A DNA stretch of 32,650 nucleotides from an uncultured Porphyromonadaceae bacterium (GTDB lineage Bacteria > Bacteroidota > Bacteroidia > Bacteroidales > Muribaculaceae): the NCBI GenBank assembly GCA_900548705.1, contig URLF01000022.1, positions 1 to 32,650 of the forward strand. The letters run 5' to 3'. The notes under the pieces are model-generated. The model was not told the origin of the DNA and searched no databases. It was given only the letters and a program-made list of their open reading frames with translations. Each line of letters starts with the position of its first letter. The stretch's first letter is position 1. This document shows, one piece after another, positions 8,114 to 15,926 of this stretch. The translations under genes were made by a program, and so were the position numbers.

Positions 8114-8980
8114 TCATTTCACCACATCCAGGAGGGTGACGGTAAAATCGAGCGCGGCTCCGGGGGGAATTACACCACCTGCGCCTTTGTCGCCGTAGCC
8201 GAGTGAGGCGGGGATGAAGAGACGGTAGGTGCCGCCCGGTTTCATCATCTGCAGCCCCTCGGAGAACCCTTTGACCACTCCGCTCACCGGGAGGTCGATA
8301 GGCTTCTCGGTGGAGTCGAAGACCGTGCCGTCAGCCAACGCCCCCGTGTAGGTGACACGGGCGGTGTCGTTCAGTCCGGGTGGTGTTCCTTCCCCCTCGG
8401 TGATTACCTCGAAAAGGAGCCCCGACGGGGTCTCCACAACCCCTTCACGGGATTTCTGGGCATCGAGGAATGCCTGCTGGGATTCAGCGGATGGGGGAGT
8501 GGGAGCCGGATACATACGGTCCATCACCTGATGGAGGTAGTTGTCGGCCGATTTCTGGTCCATGCCGAATGTGTCACCGCCGAGAGCGGCCTCAAGGGCA
8601 TCGAGGTAGCTTGCGGGAGTGAAGGGGAATCCCATTCCGGCCATCGCGTCGAAACGGTCGAAATTGGCCATCGCGCTCCTGACCCCCGCGAAATATGGCT
8701 GGTCTTCGTGGCGGATCTCAAAAGCGTGGCGCATCCCGTCGACAAACTCCTTGACAGCGGTCAGCGAGTCGTTGGGGAAGTTTTCCTTGATGTAAGGCCC
8801 GAGATATGAGGCCATCACGGTGGCGTAAGCCCTGTTGATGGAGTCAGTCTCGGCCTGGGTGAACTCCACAGCCGCCTTGCCGGGAGTGTCCTGGCCATCC
8901 TGCGCCAACGTCTCGGGGACGCTGAAAAGCGCTCCCGAGACGATGACTGATGTGATGGCGTATTTTCGGAGAGATTTCAT
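8114..8980 (-). CDS. FKBP-type peptidyl-prolyl isomerase, periplasmic
   Basis: The 288-residue protein has a cleavable signal peptide (hydrophobic stretch at about residues 7-21, likely cut after TLA at residue 26) and no lipobox Cys, so a periplasmic location is expected. The FKBP N-terminal domain covers about residues 35-165 and the catalytic domain about 180-288 ('ARVTYTGALADGTVFDSTEK', 'GFSEGLQMMKPGGTYRLFIP', 'LGYGDKGAGG'). The gene starts 18 bp after the upstream FKBP gene and is preceded by GGGGAGG about 8 bp before the ATG, an unusually strong Shine-Dalgarno sequence for this phylum. Its N-terminal half is diverged from both neighbours, so the trio is old or has diversified rather than being a recent duplication. 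Confidence 0.92.
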   Translation of the reverse strand: MKSLRKYAITSVIVSGALFSVPETLAQDGQDTPGKAAVEFTQAETDSINRAYATVMASYLGPYIKENFPNDSLTAVKEFVDGMRHAFEIRHEDQPYFAGVRSAMANFDRFDAMAGMGFPFTPASYLDALEAALGGDTFGMDQKSADNYLHQVMDRMYPAPTPPSAESQQAFLDAQKSREGVVETPSGLLFEVITEGEGTPPGLNDTARVTYTGALADGTVFDSTEKPIDLPVSGVVKGFSEGLQMMKPGGTYRLFIPASLGYGDKGAGGVIPPGAALDFTVTLLDVVK

Positions 8981-8998
8981 GAGAGAATCCTCCCCGGA

Positions 8999-9628
8999 TT
9001 ATTTCTTGTAGACCTTGATAAGCTCGACATCGAAGAGCAGGGTCTGGTTGGGGCCGATGGGACCGCCGGGGGTGCCTGCGGGACCGTATGCCAGCTGCGA
9101 GGGGATGAAGAGACGCCATTTGTCACCCTCCTTCATAAGCTGCAGAGCCTCGACCCATCCGGGAATCACCTGGGTGACACCGAAGGTGGCGGGTACGCCA
9201 CGGTCAACCGACGAGTCGAATTTGGTGCCGTCGAGCAGGGTACCGGTGTAATGTACCTCCACCTGGTCTTCGGGAGCGGGGGACTGGCCGTGACCCTCCT
9301 GCAGCACCTCATACTGGAGGCCCGAGGGGGTGGTCTTCACTTCGGCGCGGGTTCCGTTCTTTTCGAGGAATGCCTTTCCTTCGGCCTCATTGGCCTCGGC
9401 GAGCTTGGCTGCCTGTTCTTTCTGCTTGGCTTCCATCTCGGTGAAGAATTTCTGGATTTCAGCCTTGGCCTCGTCATATGTCATCTTGGGCTGGCTGCCG
9501 TTGAAGACGGCTGCGACACCGTCGGCGAAGTCGCCCACATTGAGTTCCTGGATACCGGAAGCACGGAAGTTGTTGCCCATGCTCAAGCCCAGCGCGTAGC
9601 TGATGCGGTCTAAGTTCTTTTCGTCCAT
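8999..9628 (-). CDS. fklB: FKBP-type peptidyl-prolyl isomerase, FklB-like, cytosolic
   Basis: The 209-residue product has no signal peptide and fits the FklB/Mip-like family in length. Residues about 1-70 form the helical dimerisation domain (start MDEKNLDRISYALGLSMGNN is typical), followed by a Lys/Glu/Ala-rich helix (about 70-100), then the FKBP domain (about 105-207) with 'VEVHYTGTLLDGTKFDSSVD', 'GWVEALQLMKEGDKWRLFIP' and 'SQLAYG'. It is the first gene of the leftward FKBP unit and has a TAnnTTTG box about 75 bp upstream. Cytosolic prolyl isomerase activity is expected. Confidence 0.93.
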   Translation of the reverse strand: MDEKNLDRISYALGLSMGNNFRASGIQELNVGDFADGVAAVFNGSQPKMTYDEAKAEIQKFFTEMEAKQKEQAAKLAEANEAEGKAFLEKNGTRAEVKTTPSGLQYEVLQEGHGQSPAPEDQVEVHYTGTLLDGTKFDSSVDRGVPATFGVTQVIPGWVEALQLMKEGDKWRLFIPSQLAYGPAGTPGGPIGPNQTLLFDVELIKVYKK

Positions 9629-9702
9629 TGTATTTAGGTTGTTTATCGGGCGCGGAAAGGGACGGTCAGAGACAAATCCCGATGACTCGCGCCTTCAATG
9701 TG

Positions 9703-9710
9703 CAAAGTTA
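9703..9710 (-). promoter_or_regulatory. Bacteroidales -7 box upstream of the FKBP cluster
   Basis: On the minus strand this reads TAACTTTG, an exact match to the TAnnTTTG -7 consensus of Bacteroides sigma-ABfr promoters, 75 bp before the fklB start. A TTTG lies further upstream at a longer than usual spacing (24 nt), so the -33 element is uncertain. Confidence 0.5.
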
Positions 9711-9882
9711 CTGCAAAATCCGTAATGGAGTTAACAAAATTGTCAAAAAATACTTAAATAAGATTCTCTCCTGTCAGTATCTTGAGCGGTATGGATGGGG
9801 ATACCCCCAATCGTTAAGATAACGCCCGTCGCCGCCGTATTGTTTCCGCCGGTGGAATTGCTGAGGATTTTGGCTGGGATGT

Positions 9883-9913
9883 TTTGGGATTTGAAATATT
9901 TGGTGTAAATTTG
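9883..9913 (+). promoter_or_regulatory. Bacteroidales-type promoter of the pyrH operon
   Basis: TTTG at 9883-9886 and TAAATTTG at 9906-9913 are separated by 19 bp, matching the TTTG-(19-21)-TAnnTTTG promoter of Bacteroides. Transcription would begin near 9920, about 45 bp before the pyrH ATG. Confidence 0.72.
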
Positions 9914-9965
9914 TGAAATCGAAACATAGGTAAGTATTAAAACGACTTCATAAACCGACAACGAC

Positions 9966-10676
9966 ATGCGAGCAAAATATAAGAGAGTATTGCTGAAACT
10001 CAGCGGGGAGTCGCTGATGGGTGAGCAGCATTACGGCATCGATCCTAAGCGCCTGGAGGAATACGCCACTCAGATCAAGGCCGTGGCCGACACGGGAGTG
10101 CAGGTGGCCATCGTGATTGGCGGAGGCAACATCTTCCGTGGCATGCAGGGAGCCGCCAAGGGCTTCGACCGCGTCAAGGGTGACCAGATGGGCATGCTTG
10201 CCACCGTGATCAACTCCCTCGCCCTCTCTTCGGCTCTGGAGGCAATCGGCCAGAAAGCCCAGGTGTTCACCGCCATCGCCATGCACCCCATAGGCAACCA
10301 TTACAGCAAGTGGCGCGCCATCGAGGCCATGGAGCGCGGTGAAATCGCCATCCTCTCGGGCGGAACCGGCAACCCCTTCTTCACCACCGACACCGGAGCC
10401 GCCCTGCGCGGAGTCGAGGTCGAGGCCGAGGTGATGCTCAAGGGTACGCGTGTCGACGGCATCTACACCGCCGACCCGGAGAAAGACCCCACTGCCACCA
10501 AGTTCTCTGAAATCACATATGACGAGGTCTACACCCGTGGCCTCAAGGTGATGGACCTGACCGCCACCGCCCTCTGCAAGGAGAACCACCTGCCGATTAT
10601 CGTGTTCGACATGGACACCGTAGGCAACCTCGGCAAGGTGCTGGCCGGAGAACCTATCGGTACTCTCGTGTATTGA
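9966..10676 (+). CDS. pyrH: UMP kinase
   Basis: The 236-residue product is a standard-length bacterial UMP kinase of the amino-acid-kinase fold. Landmarks are 'LLKLSGESL' (about residues 9-17, phosphate binding), 'VIGGGNIFRG' (about 50-59), 'DQMGMLATVINSLAL', and 'GTGNPFFTTDTGAALR' (about 138-153, UMP/ATP site). It phosphorylates UMP to UDP in pyrimidine nucleotide synthesis, in the cytosol, usually as a hexamer. It opens a rightward gene run and is followed after 34 bp by frr, a pairing widely conserved in bacteria. A matching promoter lies just upstream. Confidence 0.98.
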   Translation: MRAKYKRVLLKLSGESLMGEQHYGIDPKRLEEYATQIKAVADTGVQVAIVIGGGNIFRGMQGAAKGFDRVKGDQMGMLATVINSLALSSALEAIGQKAQVFTAIAMHPIGNHYSKWRAIEAMERGEIAILSGGTGNPFFTTDTGAALRGVEVEAEVMLKGTRVDGIYTADPEKDPTATKFSEITYDEVYTRGLKVMDLTATALCKENHLPIIVFDMDTVGNLGKVLAGEPIGTLVY

Positions 10677-10710
10677 CAATGGATATAAAACTTTAAACGC
10701 TATAAGCCCC

Positions 10711-11271
10711 ATGACTGACCCAAAGACATACCTCGGTCCGGCCGAGGAGAAAATGGAGATGGCTGTGATCTATCTCGACGAGACGCTGGCACGCATCCGT
10801 GCCGGAAAAGCCAATCCCAAGATTCTTGAAGGAATCAGAGTGGACTACTACGGCTCAGCCGCTCCTATTTCCAACGTCGCCAATATCTCGGTGCCCGATG
10901 CACGCACAATCGCCATCACCCCCTGGGAAAAGTCGATGTTCAAGGAAATCGAGAAGGCCATCATCAACTCCGAGCTTGGCATCATGCCTGAAAACAACGG
11001 TGAGGTCATCCGCCTCTCCATCCCCCCGCTGACCGAAGACCGCCGCAAGCAGCTTGTGAAGCAGTCTAAGGCCGAAGCCGAGGACGCCAAGGTTTCGGTA
11101 CGCAACGCCCGCCGCGACGCCATCGAGGGTCTCAAGAAGGCCATCAAGCAGGGTATGCCCGAGGATGTCGAGAAGGACGCCGAGGCTTCCGCCCAGAAGC
11201 TCCACGACAAGTTCATCAAGAAGATTGATGACCTGTTCGCAGCCAAGGAGAAGGAGATTCTGACCGTCTGA
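10711..11271 (+). CDS. frr: Ribosome recycling factor
   Basis: The 186-residue product has the full RRF length and signature segments: 'LARIRAGKANPKILEGIRVD' in the first helix, 'ISVPDARTIAITPWEKSM' in the beta domain, and 'VSVRNARRDA' in the last long helices. With EF-G it splits the post-termination ribosome so that subunits can be reused. It sits 34 bp after pyrH and 44 bp before a radical SAM gene, presumably in one transcript. Confidence 0.98.
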   Translation: MTDPKTYLGPAEEKMEMAVIYLDETLARIRAGKANPKILEGIRVDYYGSAAPISNVANISVPDARTIAITPWEKSMFKEIEKAIINSELGIMPENNGEVIRLSIPPLTEDRRKQLVKQSKAEAEDAKVSVRNARRDAIEGLKKAIKQGMPEDVEKDAEASAQKLHDKFIKKIDDLFAAKEKEILTV

Positions 11272-11315
11272 CGGCTGAAGGGGGATGCATCTCCCCGATA
11301 TAGAACTACATTGAA

Positions 11316-12095
11316 ATGCAGACCGTTCTGTTCCACGAAACAATTTTCGGACCGATACATTCCCGTCGTCTGGGGACATCGTTGGGTGTCAACCTTACCC
11401 CTGACGACGGGAAAATCTGTTCCTTCGACTGCCTCTATTGCGAGGCCGGTTTCAACGCGCAAGGCCCCGGGACAACCGGATTCGCCTCACGCCCGGATGT
11501 GGCGCGGTTGCTCGAGGAGAAGCTGCGCGGGATGAAAGTCGAGGGGAAATCCCTCGATGTCATCACCTTCTCGGGCAATGGAGAGCCGACCCTCCATCCC
11601 GATTTCCCCTCCATAGCCGGGGATGTGATTGCCCTGCGCGACCGCTATTTCCCCGAGGCGAAGGTCAGTGTGCTGACCAACTCCACCCGTCTGGCCGACC
11701 CTGCGGTGGTCGAGGCGTTGAGGAAGGTTGACAACAACATCCTGAAACTTGATTCGGCAATCGATGATACAGTCAGGGTGCTTGACCGCCCCAACTCCCC
11801 AGGTTTCACCGCCGAAAGGGTAATCAGTCAGCTCGCGCAGTTTGCCGGCACCGGCATCATCCAGACCATGATGCTCCGAGGTGAATGGGCGGGTGAACGT
11901 ATCGACAACACCACCCCGGCCGAGGTCGACGCGCTGATTGAGGCATATAAGGCGATAGCTCCTCGCGAGATAATGCTTTATTCCATCGACCGTCCGACTC
12001 CGGCCCGTACCCTTGAGAAGATTCCTCCTGAGCAACTGGCGGAAATCGGTCGCCGGATTGAGGCTGAGACCGGCATCCCCGTCCAGGTCAACTGA
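11316..12095 (+). CDS. Radical SAM protein of the COG0731-like group
   Basis: The 259-residue product carries the radical SAM iron-sulfur motif CX3CX2C as Cys35, Cys39 and Cys42 ('CSFDCLYC'), preceded by 'GPIHSRRLGTSLGVNL', which is characteristic of the group annotated by similarity to wyosine synthetase (COG0731). 'VITFSGNGEPTLHPDF' and 'LTNST' are further radical SAM barrel elements. It should bind a [4Fe-4S] cluster and SAM and perform radical chemistry. The bacterial members have no well-established substrate to my knowledge, so tRNA wyosine synthesis should not be assumed. The protein appears complete and lies in the pyrH-ruvC gene run. Confidence 0.85.
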   Translation: MQTVLFHETIFGPIHSRRLGTSLGVNLTPDDGKICSFDCLYCEAGFNAQGPGTTGFASRPDVARLLEEKLRGMKVEGKSLDVITFSGNGEPTLHPDFPSIAGDVIALRDRYFPEAKVSVLTNSTRLADPAVVEALRKVDNNILKLDSAIDDTVRVLDRPNSPGFTAERVISQLAQFAGTGIIQTMMLRGEWAGERIDNTTPAEVDALIEAYKAIAPREIMLYSIDRPTPARTLEKIPPEQLAEIGRRIEAETGIPVQVN

Positions 12096-12150
12096 CCGGA
12101 TGCCGGGAGAGATTATATCGCATAACAAGCATTTTTTCAGTAATTCACAT

Positions 12151-13080
12151 ATGGTGAGAGTCACTCAGGGCGACAAGGTTGCTATCCTTTCCCCCGCCTC
12201 GATTATAAATCCCGACTATGTCGATGGAGCGGCAGCGACGCTGCGGCGGTGGGGGTTGCATCCCGAAGTGATGCCTCACACGTTGGGTGAGCATGGCTCT
12301 TTCAGCGGTTCTGCCACAGACCGGCTGTCTGATTTGCGGGCTGTGATGACAGATCCGGAAATAAAGGCCATAATATGCAGCCGTGGCGGCTACGGGTGTG
12401 TCCATCTGCTCCCTGAGCTTGACCGGCTGATGGCTTCGGGGGAGGTGTCCCCCAAGTGGCTTGTGGGTTTCAGCGATATCTCGGCCCTGCATGCCCTGTG
12501 GGGCAAATATGGATGGCCCTCAGTGCATGCGTCGATGACAAAACACCTCACCCTTGGCGGTCCTGATGACCAGCTCAACCTCCGGTTGTTTTCCATACTC
12601 CGTGGCGAGAAGCCTGAACTGATGTTCCCCACCGGTTTCTCCGGCTCCCCGTCAGGGAAACTGAGCCGACCGGGGGAGGCCGACGGTATGGTTGTCGGGG
12701 GGAATCTGGCTGTCCTCGGAGGCCTGATAGGCACACCGGTTAACCCCATCCGTCCCGGCACGATTCTGCTAATCGAGGATATCGCCGAACCTATCTACAA
12801 GGTGGAGCGCATCCTGTGGCAGTTACGCCTGGCCGGGATTTTCGACAACCTGGCGGGACTGATTGTCGGGCAGTTCACAGATTACAAGTATCCATCGCGT
12901 GACCATGCCGACATGTACGCGATGATAGACTCATTCCTCAGCCATACCCCCGGGGGAGTGCCGTTCCCGGTGGCAATGGATGTCCCCGTGGGACACATTG
13001 ATGAAAACCATCCTTTGATTCTTAATCTTGAGGCGCGCCTTGAAGTCAGTGAGGGTCACGCCAGTCTCCGATACCATTGA
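12151..13080 (+). CDS. ldcA: LD-carboxypeptidase, peptidase family S66
   Basis: From the ATG at 12151 the product has 309 residues, the normal size for LdcA, and begins directly at the family's first strand ('GDKVAILSPAS'). The S66 triad is visible as Ser108 in 'GFSDIS', Glu209 in 'LLIED' and His282 in 'VGHIDENHPLI'. It removes the terminal D-Ala from L,D-linked tetrapeptides in murein recycling, normally in the cytosol; no signal peptide is seen. The frame is open further upstream (in-frame ATGs at 12013 and 12100), but these would overlap the radical SAM gene or add residues without family match. It is 55 bp after the radical SAM gene and 37 bp before the glycosyltransferase. Confidence 0.9.
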   Translation: MVRVTQGDKVAILSPASIINPDYVDGAAATLRRWGLHPEVMPHTLGEHGSFSGSATDRLSDLRAVMTDPEIKAIICSRGGYGCVHLLPELDRLMASGEVSPKWLVGFSDISALHALWGKYGWPSVHASMTKHLTLGGPDDQLNLRLFSILRGEKPELMFPTGFSGSPSGKLSRPGEADGMVVGGNLAVLGGLIGTPVNPIRPGTILLIEDIAEPIYKVERILWQLRLAGIFDNLAGLIVGQFTDYKYPSRDHADMYAMIDSFLSHTPGGVPFPVAMDVPVGHIDENHPLILNLEARLEVSEGHASLRYH

Positions 13081-13117
13081 TTAGAACCAGTCAAAACAGA
13101 AACAAGCGACGTGTAAA

Positions 13118-13933
13118 ATGATTAAATCCGATTATGACAAAAGAGAGACACCTCTCTTCTCGGTGATAACCGTGACTTATAACGCCGAAAAGGAGTTGCC
13201 CGCGACATTGAAAAGTGTGAGGGAACAGACCTTTGACAGCTACGAGCATCTGATTATCGACGGCGCGTCATCCGACGCGACCCTCCGTATCGCCCGCGAC
13301 GGCGCTCCGGAGTCGCAGCTTCTTGTCTCATCCCCCGACAAAGGTCTGTATGACGCGATGAACAAGGGGCTTGACATGGCCAAGGGGGAATATGTGGTGT
13401 TCCTCAACGCCGGGGATGCTTTCCATTCGCGTGACACCTTGCGGCTGCTGGCCGACAAAATCATGGACAACGATTTCCCGGGGGTGGTCTATGGCCAGAC
13501 CGACCTTGTGGACGGGTCGCGCAAGCGGGTGGCCGGACGACATCTTGAAGCCCCGGCCGAACTTACCTATGACAGTTTCAAGGAGGGGATGGTGGTCTGC
13601 CACCAGGCATTTGTCGTCCTGCGGCGCATCGCGGAGTATTTCGACCTGCGTTACCGTTTCTCGGCTGATTACGAATGGTGTATCCGCGTGCTGCAGCATT
13701 CCCGCGACAACTGCTATATCGATGAGGTGCTGGTCGATTACCTCATGGAGGGGATGACCACCCGCAACCGCCGCGCATCGCTGATGGAGCGGTTCAGGAT
13801 CATGTGCTACTATTACGGCACATTGCCGACCATATGGCGGCATGTCCGTTTCCTCGGCCGGTTCATGCGTCGCCGCAAATTCGAGAAACAGCTGGCTGAC
13901 TCAGCCGGACTTTCATCCAATGACAAGAAATGA
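13118..13933 (+). CDS. Glycosyltransferase family 2
   Basis: The 271-residue protein shows a GT2 (GT-A fold) domain: 'FSVITVTYNAEKELPATLKS' at the N-terminus, 'LIIDGASSDAT' (about residues 45-55), 'SPDKGLYDAMNKGLDMAKGE' (72-91) and 'VVFLNAGD' (93-100) for nucleotide-sugar and metal binding. 'FSADYEWCIRVL' further on is typical of the WcaA-like group. It is soluble or peripheral with a basic C-terminus. A role in envelope polysaccharide or glycan synthesis is likely; donor and acceptor cannot be told. Its stop overlaps the start of the next gene in an ATGA arrangement. Confidence 0.88.
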   Translation: MIKSDYDKRETPLFSVITVTYNAEKELPATLKSVREQTFDSYEHLIIDGASSDATLRIARDGAPESQLLVSSPDKGLYDAMNKGLDMAKGEYVVFLNAGDAFHSRDTLRLLADKIMDNDFPGVVYGQTDLVDGSRKRVAGRHLEAPAELTYDSFKEGMVVCHQAFVVLRRIAEYFDLRYRFSADYEWCIRVLQHSRDNCYIDEVLVDYLMEGMTTRNRRASLMERFRIMCYYYGTLPTIWRHVRFLGRFMRRRKFEKQLADSAGLSSNDKK

Positions 13934-14235
13934 CGATACTCAACACTACTTTCATTGTCGCCGACCACCTTATGGATCAGTTTCTCGGGTGGGCAAGACA
14001 AGCCTATATTCCGGCCTTGCGTGAGGCCGGTATCTTCTCCGACCCCACAATGGCAAAAGTGTTGGCCCAGGTGGAGCCGGGAGCGACATCGATTGCCATA
14101 CAGGCGCGTTGCGGGGAGCTGTCGGCGGCCACACGCTGGCATGACGAGACCGCCGCGTTGCTCAAGGATGACCTGACCGCCCGCTTCGGACAGCAGGTGC
14201 TGTTCTTCACTACCTATATGGAGGTGTTGGAATGA
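13930..14235 (+). CDS. DUF4286 family protein
   Basis: The 101-residue protein matches the small DUF4286 family of Bacteroidetes: 'ILNTTFIVADHLMDQFLGWA' at the start, 'SIAIQARCGELSAATRWHDE' in the middle, and an end in 'VLFFTTYMEVLE'. The pattern suggests a ferredoxin-like alpha/beta fold. Function is unknown. It overlaps the preceding glycosyltransferase gene (ATGA) and the following ruvC (ATGA), so translation of all three is probably coupled. The coupling to ruvC may be functional or only operonic. Confidence 0.85.
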   Translation: MTILNTTFIVADHLMDQFLGWARQAYIPALREAGIFSDPTMAKVLAQVEPGATSIAIQARCGELSAATRWHDETAALLKDDLTARFGQQVLFFTTYMEVLE

Positions 14236-14792
14236 GCGACGAGAAGGTGATAATCGGGATAGACCCGGGCACAAACGTGATGGGCTACGGCATCCTCGGG
14301 GTCAACGGCAAGACCCCGCGCCTGATAGCTATGGGGGTGATAAAACTGTCGAAATTCGACAGCCATTACCTGCGCCTGCGCCGCATCCATGAGCGTGTGC
14401 TTGGTCTTGTCGAGCAATACCTGCCTGACGAGATGGCGATTGAGGCACCCTTCTTCGGCAAGAATGTGCAGTCGATGCTGAAACTGGGACGCGCCCAGGG
14501 GGTGGCGATGGCTGCCGCCCTTGTCCGCGACATCCCAATCACCGAGTATGAGCCGCGCAAGATAAAGATGGCAATCACCGGGACGGGTGCGGCCTCGAAG
14601 GAGCAGGTGCAGGAGATGTTGCGCCGGATTCTCTCCATACCCCGCGAGGAACTTCTGCCCGAACTCGACGCTACCGACGCGCTTGCAGCCGCCCTGTGTC
14701 ATTTCTATGAGACCTCCAAGCCGATACCCTCGACATCGGCGAAATCCTGGAAAGCTTTCATCGCCGCCAACCCCTCGCGGGTAAAGAAATAA
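14232..14792 (+). CDS. ruvC: Crossover junction endodeoxyribonuclease RuvC
   Basis: The 186-residue protein has the RuvC RNase H-like fold, with its four acidic catalytic residues visible: Asp11 in 'IGIDPGTNVMGYG', Glu71 in 'AIEAPFFGKN', and Asp146 and Asp149 in 'ELDATDALAAALCH'. As a dimer it resolves Holliday junctions made by RuvAB. No ruvA or ruvB is in the window. The start overlaps the DUF4286 stop by 4 bp, and the gene ends 4 bp before a terminator stem. Confidence 0.97.
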   Translation: MSDEKVIIGIDPGTNVMGYGILGVNGKTPRLIAMGVIKLSKFDSHYLRLRRIHERVLGLVEQYLPDEMAIEAPFFGKNVQSMLKLGRAQGVAMAAALVRDIPITEYEPRKIKMAITGTGAASKEQVQEMLRRILSIPREELLPELDATDALAAALCHFYETSKPIPSTSAKSWKAFIAANPSRVKK

Positions 14793-14795
14793 GCG

Positions 14796-14839
14796 CGACC
14801 GCCGGGACAACGCCTGTGTAGGCGGAATCCCGGCGGTCG
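14796..14839. terminator. Bidirectional terminator between ruvC and the sirtuin gene
   Basis: A 12-bp perfect stem (CGACCGCCGGGA at 14796-14807 with 14828-14839) encloses a second short stem (CGCC 14811-14814 with GGCG 14821-14824). It lies between two convergent genes and can serve both. Confidence 0.75.
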
Positions 14840-14859
14840 TGATATGTATCGTTGGATGG

Positions 14860-15558
14860 TTATTCCTTGCCTGAACGGAGTATGGAGGCCAGACGCTCCA
14901 CACCCTTGGTGGCGGGTAGGGGGATGACGGTCACCCCGGCGGGAACCGCAGCCGGTTTCGGGTCGATGTAATATACAGGTACCCCCGGACGCACATAGTG
15001 GAGCAATCCGGCGGCAGGGTAGACATTCAGGGAGGTGCCGATGACGACAAACACGTCAGCCTCCTGCACCAGTTCCACCGCAGGCTCGATATTGGGGACA
15101 GCTTCCTGGAAGAAGACGATGTGGGGACGCACATGATGGCCGTCGATTACCGTGTCGGGGGTCGTCTCGAAATAAGGGTCGGAGGGGTGAAGCTCGTAGA
15201 CCTTTGACTCGTCGTCGAGCGCCCGCACCTTCATCAGCTCGCCATGGAGATGGAGGATGTTCTTTGAACCGGCCTTTTCATGGAGGTTGTCGACATTCTG
15301 GGTGATGATGTAGACATCGTAATCCTTCTCAAGGTCGACCAGACCGAGATGCCCCGCGTTGGGTTCCGCGTCGATAAGCTGGCGGCGGCGGTCATTGTAG
15401 AATTTGTGGATCAGCTCCGGGTTTCGGCGGAAGCCGTCGGCCGATGCCACCTCCATCACGTCATAGTTTTCCCACAGTCCTCCCGCGTCGCGGAAAGTGT
15501 TTATGCCGCTTTCGGCGCTCATTCCCGCGCCTGTCGATATTACCAGTTTCTTTTTCAT
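14860..15558 (-). CDS. cobB: Sirtuin-type NAD-dependent protein deacylase without zinc cysteines
   Basis: The 232-residue product has the Sir2 core: 'STGAGMSAESGINTFRD' (residues 8-23), 'TQNVDNLH' (86-93), catalytic His105 in 'HLHGE', and 'VVIGTSLNVYPAAGL' (171-185). Tyr54 and Arg57 form the YxxR pair that in CobB/SIRT5-type enzymes recognises acidic acyl groups, so desuccinylase or demalonylase activity is likely. The protein has no cysteine at all, so the CxxC...CxxC zinc site of classical sirtuins is absent; the small insert between residues about 107 and 130 replaces it. It is the last gene of a leftward unit and lies 44 bp after the small membrane protein. Confidence 0.9.
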   Translation of the reverse strand: MKKKLVISTGAGMSAESGINTFRDAGGLWENYDVMEVASADGFRRNPELIHKFYNDRRRQLIDAEPNAGHLGLVDLEKDYDVYIITQNVDNLHEKAGSKNILHLHGELMKVRALDDESKVYELHPSDPYFETTPDTVIDGHHVRPHIVFFQEAVPNIEPAVELVQEADVFVVIGTSLNVYPAAGLLHYVRPGVPVYYIDPKPAAVPAGVTVIPLPATKGVERLASILRSGKE

Positions 15559-15602
15559 GACGATTACTTATCTTATATGGTCGTTGATATAACGACTTGG
15601 GG

Positions 15603-15905
15603 TCAGCGATAGTTGAGGGGGCTGTTGAGGGTGGAGGCCAGGTAGAAGAAGCAGAAATGGCTCAGCAGAAGCAGCACAAGGATAATCCAGCACATGAGGG
15701 TGCGCCTCCCGTAGCATTGCCAGGCGAGCAATGCCGACGCGATGGTGTAGATGGGGTAAAACCATGTCAGCCCCTCGATGGTGAGGTCTCCCGATGTCAG
15801 CAGATTGCCGAGAAAGGGGAATGTCACTCCGGGGAGGGCGCAAAGGATTATGACGGCGGTCATCCACCAGGGTACGCGGTGGGGTGTTGGGTCGGTATTT
15901 TCCAT
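15603..15905 (-). CDS. Small membrane protein of unknown function
   Basis: A protein of 100 residues from the ATG at 15905; a TTG two codons upstream is also possible. Three hydrophobic segments at about residues 15-35, 45-64 and 70-92 suggest an integral inner-membrane protein, with a short polar N-terminus and a C-terminus ending LNSPLNYR. No family is recognised. It sits 21 bp after the epimerase gene and before the sirtuin gene on the same strand, so it is probably co-transcribed. Confidence 0.7.
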   Translation of the reverse strand: MENTDPTPHRVPWWMTAVIILCALPGVTFPFLGNLLTSGDLTIEGLTWFYPIYTIASALLAWQCYGRRTLMCWIILVLLLLSHFCFFYLASTLNSPLNYR

Positions 15906-15926
15906 CGTCAAGTGAAAGTCAGTGGG

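Larger units (their letters stand above)
9629..9965. other. 337-bp intergenic region between divergent fklB and pyrH
   Basis: It holds back-to-back promoter boxes for fklB (leftward) and pyrH (rightward). A short open frame at 9628-9822 runs through the fklB promoter, has no recognisable family and is not called. Between about 9715 and 9880 I see only AT-rich sequence with no clear hairpin or RNA motif. Confidence 0.6.

Noticed and set aside
9628..9822. 64-codon open frame between fklB and pyrH
   Set aside because: It covers the fklB promoter, has no recognisable domain and lies in AT-rich intergenic sequence.
12013..12150. Longer N-terminus for LD-carboxypeptidase
   Set aside because: It would overlap the radical SAM gene by 83 bp and add residues not seen in the family; the family start lines up with the ATG at 12151.
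15580..15596. Small hairpin GTCGTT-gatat-AACGAC between the sirtuin and membrane protein genes
   Set aside because: A 6-bp stem with no T-run inside a probable operon; too weak to call a terminator or regulatory site.
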